From Lepeophtheirus salmonis (lineage: Eukaryota; Arthropoda; Copepoda; Siphonostomatoida; Caligidae), in the NCBI RefSeq assembly GCF_016086655.4, contig NC_052137.2, forward strand, positions 35,484,007 to 35,548,006: a DNA stretch of 64,000 bases, read 5' to 3'. Each line of letters opens with the position of its first letter. Position 1 is the stretch's first letter. Position numbers and translations under genes: made by a program. Positions 12,700 through 24,099 of this stretch are shown here, in pieces. The notes beneath the pieces are model-generated. The model saw nothing but the letters and a program-made list of their open reading frames with translations. It did no database searches and was not told where the DNA came from.

Positions 12700-12790
12700 T
12701 GAAGAATTGGCTAATTACGAAAGGCCCTTTTAGGCTCTTTTTTGTTTCTTTTTGAGGAAATTTTGCGTGATTAAATAAAGATAACGACGT
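12700..12790. repeat. Short dispersed repeat K
   Basis: TTGGCTAATTACGAAAGGCC ... TTTCTTTTTGAGGAAATTTTGCG-type sequence followed by AAAGATAACGACGTG, as in the copies at 11.5, 14.0 and 52.9 kb. Confidence 0.5.
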
Positions 12791-13587
12791 GTACACATTC
12801 ACATTATAAAATTGATTTCATAAAATTAATCCATACTCAATTTAAAAACATGTCTAACAATTTTTCATAAATGAAGAGCTCCAATTAAAATACATATTTA
12901 CCAAAAAGATAACAGACTATTATTCAATGTTTACAAATGTTGGCAGAATATTCTCTGAAAATACCTTTTGACAATAATCTTAATGATAATTTTATAAGTA
13001 AAATATTTGAAAAAATTCAACAACAATAATTATTTTAAATGTCTTATGAAACATCAGAAAACATCATTATCGTTCAATGTTTATTTATACATTATGTGTA
13101 TTCGACTGTAACATGCATACATCTTCGTCTTCTACAAATGATAAGATAATTTTAAAATGCACGTAGTCAAGGGTAAGACAGATTACAATATTTTTTCAAG
13201 CAATAATTGTAGCTCATTTAGTGTTAAAAACAAACAGCAAATATAATTTAAATAGAGATTTTCCATAAAAAGGTGTAGATATCAAAAGAGAAAATGCCAC
13301 AAAAAAAAAATATATATATAAATTTGTTAAAATGTTCATAACTTTCGTACTTTCACAATATATTTTATCTTGCCATTTTCACTCCTAAAACTTTTTAAGA
13401 ACCACATCCACGTCATTAGTTCACAAACAAAAAAATTTAAATGTCATTTTTTTGCAAACTGTACATATATTTGTATGATTATTTTCCCCTTCTCAATGCG
13501 TCAAATTATCTTTTGTTCATTTATAAAATTTTTTAACAAATATGGAATAACAATTCCATAGTTGAAAAGAATTGATTAACTACAAAC
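12791..13587. other. Intergenic, AT-rich, no gene seen
   Basis: One 63-codon plus-strand frame (13,370-13,561) without recognisable motifs. Confidence 0.4.
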
Positions 13588-14000
13588 AGAGCGTCTGCAG
13601 GGGGTAAGATAGAGAGGCTATAATCCCTACACCCCCAACTTAAGGAATTTTTGCTTTAAACTAGAATTTTTTTTCGTCATTTGTCCAAATTATGCAGCAG
13701 AGCAAAGAATTAAATATTTGAAATATTCTTCCATTAAATTTAATTTTTTTGTGAATAGCTGGGGATTTTTGTAAATTATTTCAAAAAATTTAATATTTAA
13801 AATTTCGTTTTTAATTTTTTTTTCCCCACAAAATTAAATTGTTTGTGAATGCCTGTGGGTTGTTGAAATTTTTTTTCTAAAAATTTAATTTTTGATATTA
13901 TTTTTCCAAAAAATTTAATTTTTTTGTGCATAGCTGCTGATTTTTTCCAAAAACTAACCCCCCCCCCCTAAATATATATATATATATAATCCTGCAAATG
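13588..14000. repeat. MITE-like repeat family B
   Basis: Starts CAGAGCGTCTGCAGGGGGTA and ends CCTGCAAATGCCCTTG, its imperfect inverted partner. Between them are the TATAATCCCTACACCCCC block and the T-rich core with ATAGCTGGGGATTTTTG-type units. Confidence 0.7.
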
Positions 14001-14029
14001 CCCTTGAATCAATGATTTAGAGATTATTT

Positions 14030-14085
14030 TTCAGTTTCTTTTGATAAAAAGGTTGCGAGATAAATAAAAGTAACGACGTACTTGA
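14030..14085. repeat. Short dispersed repeat K fragment
   Basis: TTTCTTTTGATAAAAAGGTT and AAAGTAACGACGTACTTG match the other K copies. Confidence 0.45.
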
Positions 14086-15005
14086 TTTTGAAATGGAAAA
14101 TTGTCCAGGTTTTAAGATTATAATATGCAGAGATTGTAGAAATAATATCTCTATTGGTCAGTTTCATAATTATGTAAGTTTATTCGTCTGATAGACGTGG
14201 AAACTATTTTAAATTTCAAAAAGTTTATTCATACTCAATTCTTGACTAAGGTGGTCTGTATAAGGAATATAAATTATGAATGAAATGAAAAGAAATGTCA
14301 ATATTATATTTCACCTTATGTCATATTTAAGTAATTAAAAGATTAATAATAGATAATTATGATTCATTGTTTGATATAAATTGGAATTTCACATATGTGA
14401 CGAGACAAGAGTAATACTATTTATTTAATTGAAAAAAAAGTGATCAATATTATGTCTTGCAAGTTTTTATCAAAAAGAAATGGAAAATACGGTACATAAA
14501 AAAAAACTCTACGTTGATATTATGTAAAACATTCATAACTTAGGTGCTTATTTCTATTTTACTACTCAAAAAATAATTTCCCTGTATATAAATATGCTCA
14601 TTATTTCAGCACTGAATCAAAAAATTAATTTCACTTTTATGTATAATAAATAGTATTTCATCTAAAACCTCTTAAAAAATGAAAAAAAATCAGCTTTAAC
14701 TATGCCTCTTCCGCCACTAGCCCCCCAGATGAAAAGCCAAGATGTTATTCATAATTACTATTGTGTCATACCTTATTTAGGACTACTGCAATCCAGTCCG
14801 GTTTTATCTAGTCTAGTCACACTTGTCGATACTTTAAGAAAGTAAAATCGATTCTTTGTTACATCAATGAGGGTGTTTTTCCATTTTTTAATTATTCAGT
14901 TATATATTAAAATAAATTATAAAACTAAGTAAAATGTTCTTATTATATTGAAAGCAATAATATTTGCAAGATACGTGCAATGTTTTTAATAAATATCTCT
15001 TTTCA
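14086..15005. other. Intergenic with a fragment of repeat E
   Basis: 14,757-14,870 (CTTATTTAGGACTACTGCAA, CCAGTCCGGTT) shares motifs with 51,371-51,715. The rest shows nothing recognisable. Confidence 0.4.
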
Positions 15006-15386
15006 GGGCCTCCACGAGATTATATATATATATATGTTTTTATGAATATTTTATTTTTATTTCAGGAAATTAAATTTTTACATATTTAATTTTTTGGAAA
15101 AAAAATTCAAAATTCCATAGCTATTAACGAAAAATTAAATTTTATTTGAAAAAAATTTCAAAAAATCACAGCTGTTTACAAAAAATTAAATATTTGGAAA
15201 TCAAACATTGAAAAGTAAATTTTTTTAGACAAAAAATCCAAAATTAAATTTCAAATATCATTTTTTTTGTAAAAAAGTTTTTCCCTATTTTTGTATCAAA
15301 CTTTTTCATTCTGACCCAAAAAAAATCTAGTATAAAACAAAAATTCCTTCATTACGGGGATCCCACCCCTGCAGACGCCCTTACAT
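15006..15386. repeat. MITE-like repeat family B, inverted copy
   Basis: Starts CAGGGCCTCCACGAG and ends CCCACCCCTGCAGACGCCCTT. The A-rich core and the GC-rich block near the right end show that it is inverted relative to the 5.6-kb copy. Confidence 0.7.
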
Positions 15387-17229
15387 ATATATTATTTGGC
15401 TTAATAAACCATCTACAAATTTTGGAAAAATTGCAAGGACTGGCCGTTAAAAAAGGATCCCAATAACTGTCAGTCCTAAGACTAGACTGTACCGAATGAG
15501 TTAGGACACTATCCCTAATATAAAATCTTTATAAATAAGAGAATTATTCGACCTTAACACATCTTTTTATCATCATAGATTGATTTTACATTAAGTTTTT
15601 AAATGAAAGAGGTTCGGAGCAATGTTTAAGTGGAGGATTTTTTACGTGGAAGTGGGAATAGGCCAATAATTATTTACTGTTTTCTAAAGAAGTATTTATT
15701 ACAAACAGCTATGTGTTTTATACTTAACCAGCAAAGGTTTACCCGTTGTTGCTCAGGCCAAGGAGGGAACGGGAAATCGCATTCACAATGGTCAATTTAA
15801 TTTCTTCTTAGTTCCTTCAGTACAGGCGAGCATTATAATAAAGCTCCTGTATAGTATAAATATGAATTATTATGAATTTAAAAAAAAAGTGTTATAAACT
15901 TCAAATTAGGTACCAACATATATGCATGAAAAAAAAAAATTCTAGATGGGAAGTCCATCTTTTATGGTTACTTTATTTTATCTACAAATCCAATATTACA
16001 ATGGAAATTCATTATTTTACACCTAAAAAAAAAGAAACTGAAATTTGTACCGATTTCTTTTTTTGCCGCTAATTTTAGACGCCAGTTACTTCTTTCATTT
16101 ATAACTCAACCCCCTATCTAGTCTCATTGAACTCCCAAAAATATTTTTTGGGTTTTGGGTATAGAATAAGTCCCCCCCCCCCTCTTATATAAGATCCCAA
16201 AAATTGGTACCCCGTCACAGCCTAACCAAATTCAAAAGAGGCACCCATGCAAAGTTTTTAGCCTCCTAGATCTAACAGTGTGGTCGCTCATAACGTACAC
16301 AAAACTCTATTATGCCTTTTTTCTTGTGTAATCTTGTGGATTCATAGATAAAGTAAAGTTGGAAGATATTTTTTTTTTTTTGAAAATTCGTTTGCACATA
16401 TATTTGACACATAAAACTTTATTTTTAACAGAAATATATGTCATTTCTGGAATAATTTTTCAATTTTTTTACATCAAACGTCTATTTTAAATTTTGAAGA
16501 AGAAATTCAAAAAAAGATGCATTTTAGACTTTAAATTTTAAACTTTATCATTTCGTCGATATAGTATATTTTAATTACGAAACATTTTTAAATAATTTTT
16601 GCAATATTTGTTATCGAGTGTTATTTTTTTGACATTATTCTTCATAACTTTTTTTTTTTTTGTATATACGACAAAAATCTTGGTAAGTTTTAGTTCCTCT
16701 TTACAATGTCAATAAATGTTATTAATTATTTTTTTGCAAAAAAATACAACAAAAAAGGTTTTTGTGTAATTTTCTTCACGTATTCCAATTTTGCAATTTT
16801 TTCACAAAAATAAAAGTTGGATCTTTTTATCTACACAAAAATTTTTATGTAAATATGTTGGTATGTTATTTGAAGTTTTAACACTATTTTTTAATATATA
16901 ATACTACATATAACCATTATAAATTATAATGCTCTCCCGCACCGAGTGAGTCTAAACATTTAGAAGAAATAATATATACCATTGTCAATGTGTTTTACCA
17001 CTCCCTTCTTAGCCTGAGTCACACCGAATGACCCTTTGCCATTAATATATATATATATATATAGATATTGCCTGTCTACACGTAAGCAACCTGATTTTCA
17101 CAATCTTAAATCTGGACTACATTTGTATTCTTCGACACAATTATCCTCAATTTCTATTCAAAAATTATTCTTATTAATCATTTGGAGGCACCTCAAATTA
17201 TATTTAAAGTAGTATCATTATTAAAGTTC
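15387..17229. other. Intergenic, AT-rich, no gene seen
   Basis: Contains a repeat E fragment (15,450-15,500, CTGTCAGTCCTAAGACTAGA), a poly-C tract near 16,172 and an (AT)n run at 17,045-17,062. A moderately GC-richer stretch at 16,200-16,330 matches nothing else in the window. Confidence 0.4.
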
Positions 17230-17430
17230 TCTTAAATTTTGTGGCAGCATGGCGTTCCATTGCTGGCTGACAGTGGCTTTGAGGCCCTTGGTGTTTGGAT
17301 GACGGACACTGTAAGCCTAGTCAAGGGAATTGGCATCAGGGCTTGGGGGGGGGAGAAGTGTCAAGAAAGAGTTCAAAATAACTCAAAAAACGGAGAAGAT
17401 GGGATTCTTTCATTTTTGGTGTCAAACGTG
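17230..17430 (-). pseudogene. Tc1-family transposase C-terminal relic
   Basis: On the minus strand a frame reads SPDANSLD, a stop, then HPNTKGLKATVSQQWNAM. This corresponds to the last catalytic aspartate region ('SPDLNPLD') and the helical tail of Tc1/mariner (IS630 superfamily) transposases. A second minus-strand string, ALMPIPLT, also occurs as ALMPIPLR in the relic near 24.0 kb, so the two derive from one family. Stops, shifts and a G9/C9 tract break it. It encodes nothing functional. Confidence 0.6.
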
Positions 17431-17975
17431 GTCATATATTAATATTTTGCAATATAATATAATATTAAACGAACTTATTTTATTTTTACTTAAATATAAC
17501 ATTTATTTTATTATATAACATAATAATTAAATAAAGGAAAAACACCCTCAATGACGTCACGAGGTTCAATTTGCCGCCTTTAATGAACGACAAGTGAAAC
17601 TGAATTAAATGGGACCGGACTGGATGGGCTGCAGTCCTAAAGAAGGAAAAATTATATATTCAACTGAAGCAACACTACTGTCAATGTTACGATGGAACGT
17701 ACGGATCGTACCTTTTACTAGAAAGGCTTGCCACGAATAACGATATTAAAGCCAACTCCTGGCGATATTGTTTTATATTTAAGTTGAAATAATTCTTTAT
17801 ATTTATGTTGAGCGCACATTTATTATTCTCTTTGTGTTTTCTTTTTAAATAACTAGTCCTCATAAAGTTTATTCGAGTTATTGAGCAACTTTTACTCAAT
17901 GTAATTTCAAAAAACTATTGGTTTGGCAAGATTTTAACAAAACTATACAATGTTTATTTATTTTTACAGTTAATA
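17431..17975. other. Intergenic with a fragment of repeat E
   Basis: 17,540-17,640 has ATGACGTCACGAGG and GGGCTGCAGTCCTAAAG, motifs shared with 51.4-51.7 kb. No gene seen. Confidence 0.4.
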
Positions 17976-17977
17976 TA

Positions 17978-18537
17978 CAAGGTATAACAACAAAATCCAG
18001 GGCTTTTGATCTATCTACTTTAAATTAAGATAAAGTGGTTATTTTTTTAGATCTAAATTCTTGCATTCCAGGATGAAGGAGCCGATCAGATATTTCTTGG
18101 TGGAGTGAGGATCTCCTTTGACCTTTTACTCAACGTAGCTTTAGACAAAATAATCCATCGGTCTCAGGTTGGGAGAGCTATAAGGCCAAATATCATTAGA
18201 CACCCAGTCGTCTCAGAGTTCCTGGAGCCAAGCCTGGGATCCTTAGTCTCCACTAGGGCCTTCCTCAATTCTGCAACCCTTTTTCTGTCAATCCTTGTCC
18301 TCTTTGAGATCTCAGGATTGCTAATATCCAGATCGTTGTTCATCAAAATCAACATAAGTGTGCATCTGATTTCTGTCTCTTAAAATATAATAGGGTTGAA
18401 ATCTTCTGTTGTTGACTCAATGCCGCTGTTTTGGCTACTAATGTTTATATATTATATATTTCAAGGATGAATTTCGTCTTTATATATGCCAGAAAAATCA
18501 AGAAATCTTAAGTGCAGGATTTCATTGTTACACCCTG
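17978..18537 (-). mobile_element. Internally deleted Tc1-like transposon with both ends
   Basis: A 560-bp element flanked by TA on both sides (17,976-17,977 and 18,538-18,539). The left end CAAGGTATAACAACAAAATC pairs with the inverted right end CAGGGTGTAACAATGAAATC. Inside, on the minus strand, a helix-turn-helix segment (ISNPEISKRTRIDRKRVAEL) runs within about 50 residues into a C-terminal catalytic segment (SSPNLRPMDYFV, compare SPDLNPMDYFV). The central part with the first two catalytic acidic residues is missing. It is a non-autonomous deletion derivative. Confidence 0.75.
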
Positions 18538-18539
18538 TA

Positions 18540-19249
18540 TATTTACCTTCATGAAAAAATTAATATTTTTTAATTACTTTAAAGCCGAAGTTTTTGGATC
18601 CGTGGATTGCCTTTCGTCACTCTCCTTTCCTTTTCCACTGCCTGTTTTCTTTGACATAATACGTAGTGTAGTCTTAACACACTCCTCCCCAAAAGAATAA
18701 TATGCTCATAAGTACGTGGTTTTTTGTTTGAACCTCTTCATTGCAAATATAAGTTGTAGCTACTAATAAATTCTTTTTTTTCCCCCTTGATATGTAATGT
18801 ACGTGTGTCTTTTTTCTTTTCATTTTGTTCAACAATAAAAAAGTGCGGACATTCAAAAGTAATTTACCCTCACTCATTTACCTACATATTATAATGACAT
18901 GTACAATAAGAAAAAAAAAGTACGAAACACACAAAAAACGTAATATTATTAAGGGTTTCATGAGTTCTAAGGGCACAACCTTATTTTTTTGTTTATATGC
19001 TTTATAAACTAACTTTAATTATATGCAGAATTCGAGTGAATAAAGTTTCTTAGGAAACTTTATTAGAGATTAGTTATTTTCTCTCTATTTAAAGCCTGGT
19101 ATATAAGGATATTAAGATTATCCTTATAAGGAAATTATTTTATTTCAAAACTATATATCGTTTAATATTTTTTCAAAATAATTGTAATTAATTATTATTG
19201 AAATAAATTTGTAAATAGAGTGGGGACAGAAAAGTTTCAGTGGCATGGA
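18540..19249. other. Intergenic, AT-rich, no gene seen
   Basis: Overlapping short frames at 18,512-19,007 on both strands are motif-free. A 'TTTCTTAGGAAACTTTATTAG' region near 19,047 holds a small palindrome. Confidence 0.4.
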
Positions 19250-19682
19250 TTACATTTTTAGGGGGGGGTTGGGGCTTGGTTTTTGGATTTTTTTTTTTTT
19301 TTAATCCAGTTATTGACAAAAAAATAATCATTCACAAATATGAATTTTTTATTTATTTCAAAAATCCATAACTATTCACTAAAAATTAAATTTTTTGGAA
19401 TTAAATTTGAAAAATTACATTTTTTGACAAAAAAAAATACAAATATTAAACTTTTTGGAAAAATATTTGAAAAATTACATTTTTTGACAAAAAAAAATAC
19501 AAATATTAAACTTTTTGGAAATTTATTTGAAAAATTACATTTTTTGACAAAAAAAAAATACAAATATTAAACTTTTTGGAAAAATATTTGAAAAATAAAA
19601 TTTTTTGGAAAAAAATTTAAAAATTAAAATTTGAAATATTACATTTTTGTGGAAAAAAATTTAAAAATTAAAGTTTGGGGTC
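19250..19682. repeat. Repeat family B core with a 60-bp tandem array
   Basis: A G-rich block (AGGGGGGGGTTGGGGC) is followed by A-rich sequence. At 19,391-19,580 a unit of almost exactly 60 bp (AAACTTTTTGGAAAAATATT / TGAAAAATTACATTTTTTGA / CAAAAAAAAATACAAATATT) occurs three times in a row with very few differences. Both strands stay open through the array, giving repetitive frames (KIFEKLHFLTKKNTNIKLFG) that are by-products. Confidence 0.8.
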
Positions 19683-20035
19683 AGGGGCTGGAGAAAGGGC
19701 CCATGGAGGCAGGCCAGAAGTCAGACAAATTTTTACTATAGAAGTTTTGGTTCTTTTTGGGTGTATGGGGTTGTGATGTACTTTTGATGCAGTCCAAATG
19801 GAGATTTCAATAGTCTCTACATCCTTCTCGGCACTGACAGCGGCATGAAGGAGATTACATACACGTTACCTTTATCATTGTTGTTCCAACATTTTTACAT
19901 TTAGATACATGGGGTAAAGGCAAAATAGGTTGGGTAATAAAACCTCGCTGTTAAAACTAAGGAGGATAAAACCGTAATTAAATGTCATTGCAACTTTTGA
20001 GTCCCCACTTTATAGATCAATTTAAATGTGAATAA
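19683..20035. repeat. Dispersed repeat G, copy 1
   Basis: Homologous to 53,757-54,118: both have CATGGAGGCAGGCCAGAAGT, GTCTCT-CA blocks, GGAGATTACATACACGTT / GGAGATTGCATACACGTT, and a GCAACTTTTGAGTCCC / GCAAGTTTTGCGTCCC ending. Confidence 0.7.
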
Positions 20036-20089
20036 ATATACTTAATTACATTGATTAACACTCAGGTAGTGAGGATGTGACACAAATTA

Positions 20090-20440
20090 ATAGATTCTAA
20101 ACAAATATACTATTAGTGGTAGTCCCTGAATTGTCCATTGTTAATGAGTGTCGACAAACAGACAAACTTTGTTTTACTAATAAAGAAGATAACTCCCCAA
20201 GTGTTACTGTCAGTTTTTCATGAGCCCACTCAGACGTAACTACTCAATACTTGGATGGTTTCTCCTCAAGGAGGAAATAATAAAAATAACAGTTTCATAA
20301 AAATACAACTTCATGAGCATTTTAGTCTCTAGATTGCTCACTAGCTGTGATTTATCTATATACGCTCGTTACTGAACTTCATCTAAAGTCTTAGTCATTA
20401 TTTTTTATTTGACATATGGTACTTCCTTCTTTTTTTTTTC
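20090..20440. repeat. Dispersed repeat family C
   Basis: GTGTCGACAAACAGACAAAC followed by TTTGTTTTACTAATAAAG, then CTACTCAATACTTGGATGG and GCTCGTTACTGAACTTCATC. This is one of the fuller copies. Confidence 0.6.
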
Positions 20441-20879
20441 AAATGAGTTTGTAATTAAAAATGAGTTCTCATCCGACACATAAACAGAGAGACAATATTT
20501 TACTTAATTAATGTAGATGTAGTGTATGTTGCAATGTATGGGAGCGTCAGTGTGAGGACAGTACTCCAAGTACAATGCTGGTTAGCTTGTGCAAAGGTCC
20601 GGAATTTTAAGTTACGTAATGGAGTGTATCACTAATTACTCAAAACAAAGTTAAGTTTACTAATAAATTTTCTCAAAAGTTTTATTTAAAAAAATGCATA
20701 AAAATTTGGATTTGGTCCAATATTAGTTTTGAGTTGATGGTAACGTCACAAGTGTGGAGAGGACAAATTATATTATGGTGAAGTTATCAAGGGAGCTTAC
20801 ATGATTTTTGGGGCAGGGATTCCTTTTTCTTTCAGTCGATTGAGGTTTTATGGTGTTTTTTCTCTCGTTAGTTTTATAC

Positions 20880-21192
20880 CAAGGTTGATAGAAATACAAG
20901 ATTATACCATACCGCATGTCCGACTGATGTTGGACTTCCACCACGCTTTTAATATTGAAGTCCTAATAGATGAGTGGTTGCGTGTTTTGGGAATATCTTT
21001 TTTTCTTGGCCAGCAGTCGGTACGATACATTAATTTGAAAAGTCTTTGAATAGTGACGTCATAGACTATGAGGGGTTGCGTGGTTTGTCCAAATCTGCCT
21101 GTCTTGCCCAGCAGTCGGTACAGTACATCAGATTGAAAATTCTAGCAAGCCCGATTACATGATGGTCTAACCTTGTAGTTCTATCAACCTTG
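20880..21192. mobile_element. hAT-like MITE (family D), copy 1
   Basis: A 313-bp non-coding element with terminal inverted repeats CAAGGTTGATAG / CTATCAACCTTG and a 9-bp target duplication GTTTTATAC (20,871-20,879 and 21,193-21,201). It contains an internal repeat of TAGTGACGTCATAGACTA-type and CAGCAGTCGGTAC blocks. A second copy lies at 51,814-52,101. The length of the target duplication (8-9 bp) suggests mobilisation by a hAT- or Mutator-like transposase. The 82-codon frame across the left half is incidental. Confidence 0.85.
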
Positions 21193-21341
21193 GTTTTATA
21201 CTAAAACACAAGTAAGCCTAATTTTTTTTTCAATTGCCTCTTTTAAGTTTGATGATTTAGTTGAATAAAATATGAAGCTAAATTATAAAATAATTATGTA
21301 TATTCTATATAATTTAATCAACAGAAACTTAGGTGTGCAAA

Positions 21342-21423
21342 CATAAAATTTTATTTCTTTATGTAAGCATTTTATACAAAAATATTTGTATAAAATGCTT
21401 ACATAAAGAAATAAAGTTTTATG
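21342..21423. repeat. Nearly perfect 39-bp inverted repeat, 4-bp loop
   Basis: The left arm (21,342-21,380) and right arm (21,385-21,423) are complementary at 38 of 39 positions around an AATA spacer. The core of each arm is CTTTATGTAAGCATTTTATA and its complement. It is the strongest hairpin in the window. There is no coding content. Confidence 0.85.
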
Positions 21424-21944
21424 CTTACTTGGTATTTTAAAGAAAAAAACAACTTTAGTTATCAAAGTTAATCAAAATAATGAATGCTTAAAAGTCATCA
21501 ATTCATTTTTTATCTAGCTGTAAAAAGTGTTTTAATGAAATAATGCAGTTGAAGAAAAAACTAATTTATGTTAACAAAAACTTTGCAATTGTAAAATTAT
21601 GAAGCACTTTGTTTCAATCAGCATATCAACAATAATATAGTCAATTTTAATTCAATTATTTTTCTAACCATTTAAGTATGTTGGGCAATAAAAGTTTTAT
21701 TTTTAACATTTACTTCACAATTTTAAGTATTAAATTATATAGATATGGTTTTTGTATATGAATTTCCAATAAGTATTAATGTAAAATGGTATACTTTTGA
21801 ACGTAACGAACAAAATACTAAAAAAAACAAATAACTGAACATGGTTTCTTTAAAGAACAAACTCTAGAAATGAGAATTTGATTAGTTCTAGATAATGAGT
21901 GATAAAAATCGTGTGATTTTGGACATGTTAAAAAAAAGAAGACA
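21424..21944. other. Intergenic, AT-rich, nothing recognised
   Basis: No frame, repeat or structured motif was identified. Confidence 0.4.
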
Positions 21945-22313
21945 AAACTCAACATGGTAATGCTGATAGTTTGTAATTTTTTTGAGGAGATCAGCTACAA
22001 TCAGCTGTGACAAGGAAAGAGGGGGAGAGGGAAATAAAAAAGAAGATTGGCAAAAATTACTCCGATGTCAATCCACAATTCTACTTTCGAGTCCAACAAG
22101 GACTTATAATTATAACTACACAACAAATCTTCAAGGTTACTCTCCGTCATTTATGAGCTAATACGAATTTTCAATCAGGTTTTGAATGTAGTTGGAGAGG
22201 AAGTTCACTAAGAAGGCAAGAATATTGATTCTTCAGATTACCAATTCCAAAAAATAAGGCCAGCCAAAATATACACACGATTTACTTCACTATGGATAAT
22301 ACATAACAACGTA
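21945..22313 (+). repeat. Repeat family A, near full-length copy
   Basis: Runs from CAAAACTCAACATGGTAATG to CACACGATTTACTTCACTA. In order it has the palindrome ATCAGCTACAATCAGCTGTGA, the block ATTACTCCGATGTCAATCC, the block TCCAACAAGGACTTATAATT, the block ACGAATTTTCAATCAGGTTT and the block CTTCAGATTACCAATTCC. It is the reference copy for the family in this window and has no open frame. Confidence 0.75.
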
Positions 22314-23507
22314 CTTGAAGCTTCGATCCTAAGGAGGAGCAAAGACTATGTTCTAGATCACCATTGATTTAATTCGTAAAAAAGTTCCTTTTCTTCAAAC
22401 TTCTCCAAAAGATTAAGTTCCTTCCTAATTTTCCAAAAAGTGTTTTGTCTTTTCTAAATAAAAGTTTTTGTCAAATTAGAACATTTATGTATGTTAGAAT
22501 CATCAAACTTTTCAGAACATCTTGATAAATTATAGGGTAATGTAGATTGTACATTTTTATAATGGTTGTAGCAAAAAAGCTTAGATTTAATTACAAATTA
22601 TTAAAACTTTATTCAATAGTTCCGAAACGATATTGTACATGGATATTGTATGTGTCCATTAACTAGTGGCACTGGAGCCATAGGGATTATTGGAACCCAT
22701 TTTACCCAAATTTTTATTTAAAAAAAATAGAATGTCATAATTTTTCAGGGAAAAAAATCCCTTTTAGAAAAATAACGTACTTTGTTAAAATTAAATATAT
22801 CCCCTTTCAAAAAAAAAAAAAAAATTGTCTCTTGTAAATAAAACGACCTTTTTCAAATTATGTATTTAATATGAAAAAAGTCCAAAATTGTCATAAAAGT
22901 AATTCTTAAAAGAAAAATCATATTTCCGTCCAGACAGCAATCTCGTACCGGAACCCATAATTTAATCGTTTTAAAATTGTGGACGGATTAATTTGGTCTC
23001 AGTTTGTAAAACAATTCTGATTTATTAGTTGTACAAATATAGTTTATGCAACACACTAAACATCATATGACGTTATTTTGGCGTTATTTATAATTTTCAA
23101 ACACATACCTATAACGGGATTAACAATTCATCTATGGAATCGGCCTTGGCCTAATATTAACTGAGATCAGTCCAGATCGATTTTTTGTAAGATCGATCCG
23201 GCTCAAATTTTTATTTGAGAAATAAACATCTTTAAAGGACCGATTTAGTTATCTCCACCAAAAATGAAAACCGTCTCAGACCAATTGTCAGACTAAACCC
23301 CAACACTAGTAGATATCAACTTAATGAAAAAATAGTTTATCGATAAATAAAAATAATTTCAGATCGATGAATCGAAATGCTATATTTTTAAATGTAACAC
23401 TCATGAACATACATTCAAATAAAAATAATTTTTAAAGGGCAACAAAAGTAAAACTTAACATTTAAATGTAGAAACCTAAACCACATTTTAACGATTCATA
23501 TAAAATA
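22314..23507. other. Intergenic; contains a repeat F fragment
   Basis: 23,150-23,310 (GATCAGTCCAGATCGA ... AACCCCAACACTAGTAG) is related to the stretches at 57,540-57,700, 59,085-59,160 and 63,695-63,897, which share 'accgagtct...aacactagtaaa'. Nothing else was recognised. Confidence 0.4.
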
Positions 23508-24071
23508 CCGGGTGGTCCATTGAAATCTGAAGACTTACTAATTTAATATTAAATGAGTGTTTGAAATTAATTCATGTTTCGATCTATAAACAATTAGTGA
23601 CAAAACTAAAGAAACACTCTACATTACGTACAAGTAGAGAAAATGACACTTGAACGTGATATACAAATTTATATTTATCTCCAGTTGGGCTTCTCCAGGA
23701 CCACCGTCTACGCCGTCAGCAAGTCAGAAACGTCGGAGAGGAAGAAGGGTTATGCCATAAAGTCAAAATTGACCCAGATAAGTTAAAGAAAATAGCCCAG
23801 GCCAATCCCTTCAAGTCCATTAGGGTCCATGCAAAAGATCTCGGAATTCACAGACTGTGCAGAGAGCTATCAAGAAAGTGCGCCGAAAGAGCCTTGTGAT
23901 GGTGTAGAAGCCACTTTTGACACCAGGAATGAAAGAAACCATCTCCCCCGTTGTATAAGTCATTTTAGTTTTTTGAACTTTTTTGACTCTTTTGGCCCAC
24001 CTACCCCTACAGCCCTAATGCCAATCCCCCTTCGACAAGCACCCAAAAGACCTGTAGTGTCTGTCATTTGA
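23508..24071 (+). pseudogene. Internally deleted Tc1-family transposon relic
   Basis: Begins with a GGGTGGTCCATTGAAATCTG end. A plus-strand frame reads LGFSRTTVYAVSKSETSERK (first helix-turn-helix). Another reads AQANPFKSIRVHAKDLGIHR (second helix-turn-helix region). Close after it comes SPNANPPS, the remains of the last catalytic motif. The catalytic middle is absent and the frame is broken by shifts. It is related to the fragment at 17,230-17,430 through the shared ALMPIPL string. Confidence 0.65.
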
Positions 24072-24099
24072 TATGTTCAATTTTGCATGTATTATGTAC

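Noticed and set aside
19340..19570. Repetitive 76-codon protein (KIFEKLHFLTKKNTNIKLFG repeats)
   Set aside because: It is a by-product of the 60-bp tandem array; the opposite strand is equally open.
20801..21049. 82-codon plus-strand frame
   Set aside because: It runs through the left end of a MITE and is disrupted in the second copy.
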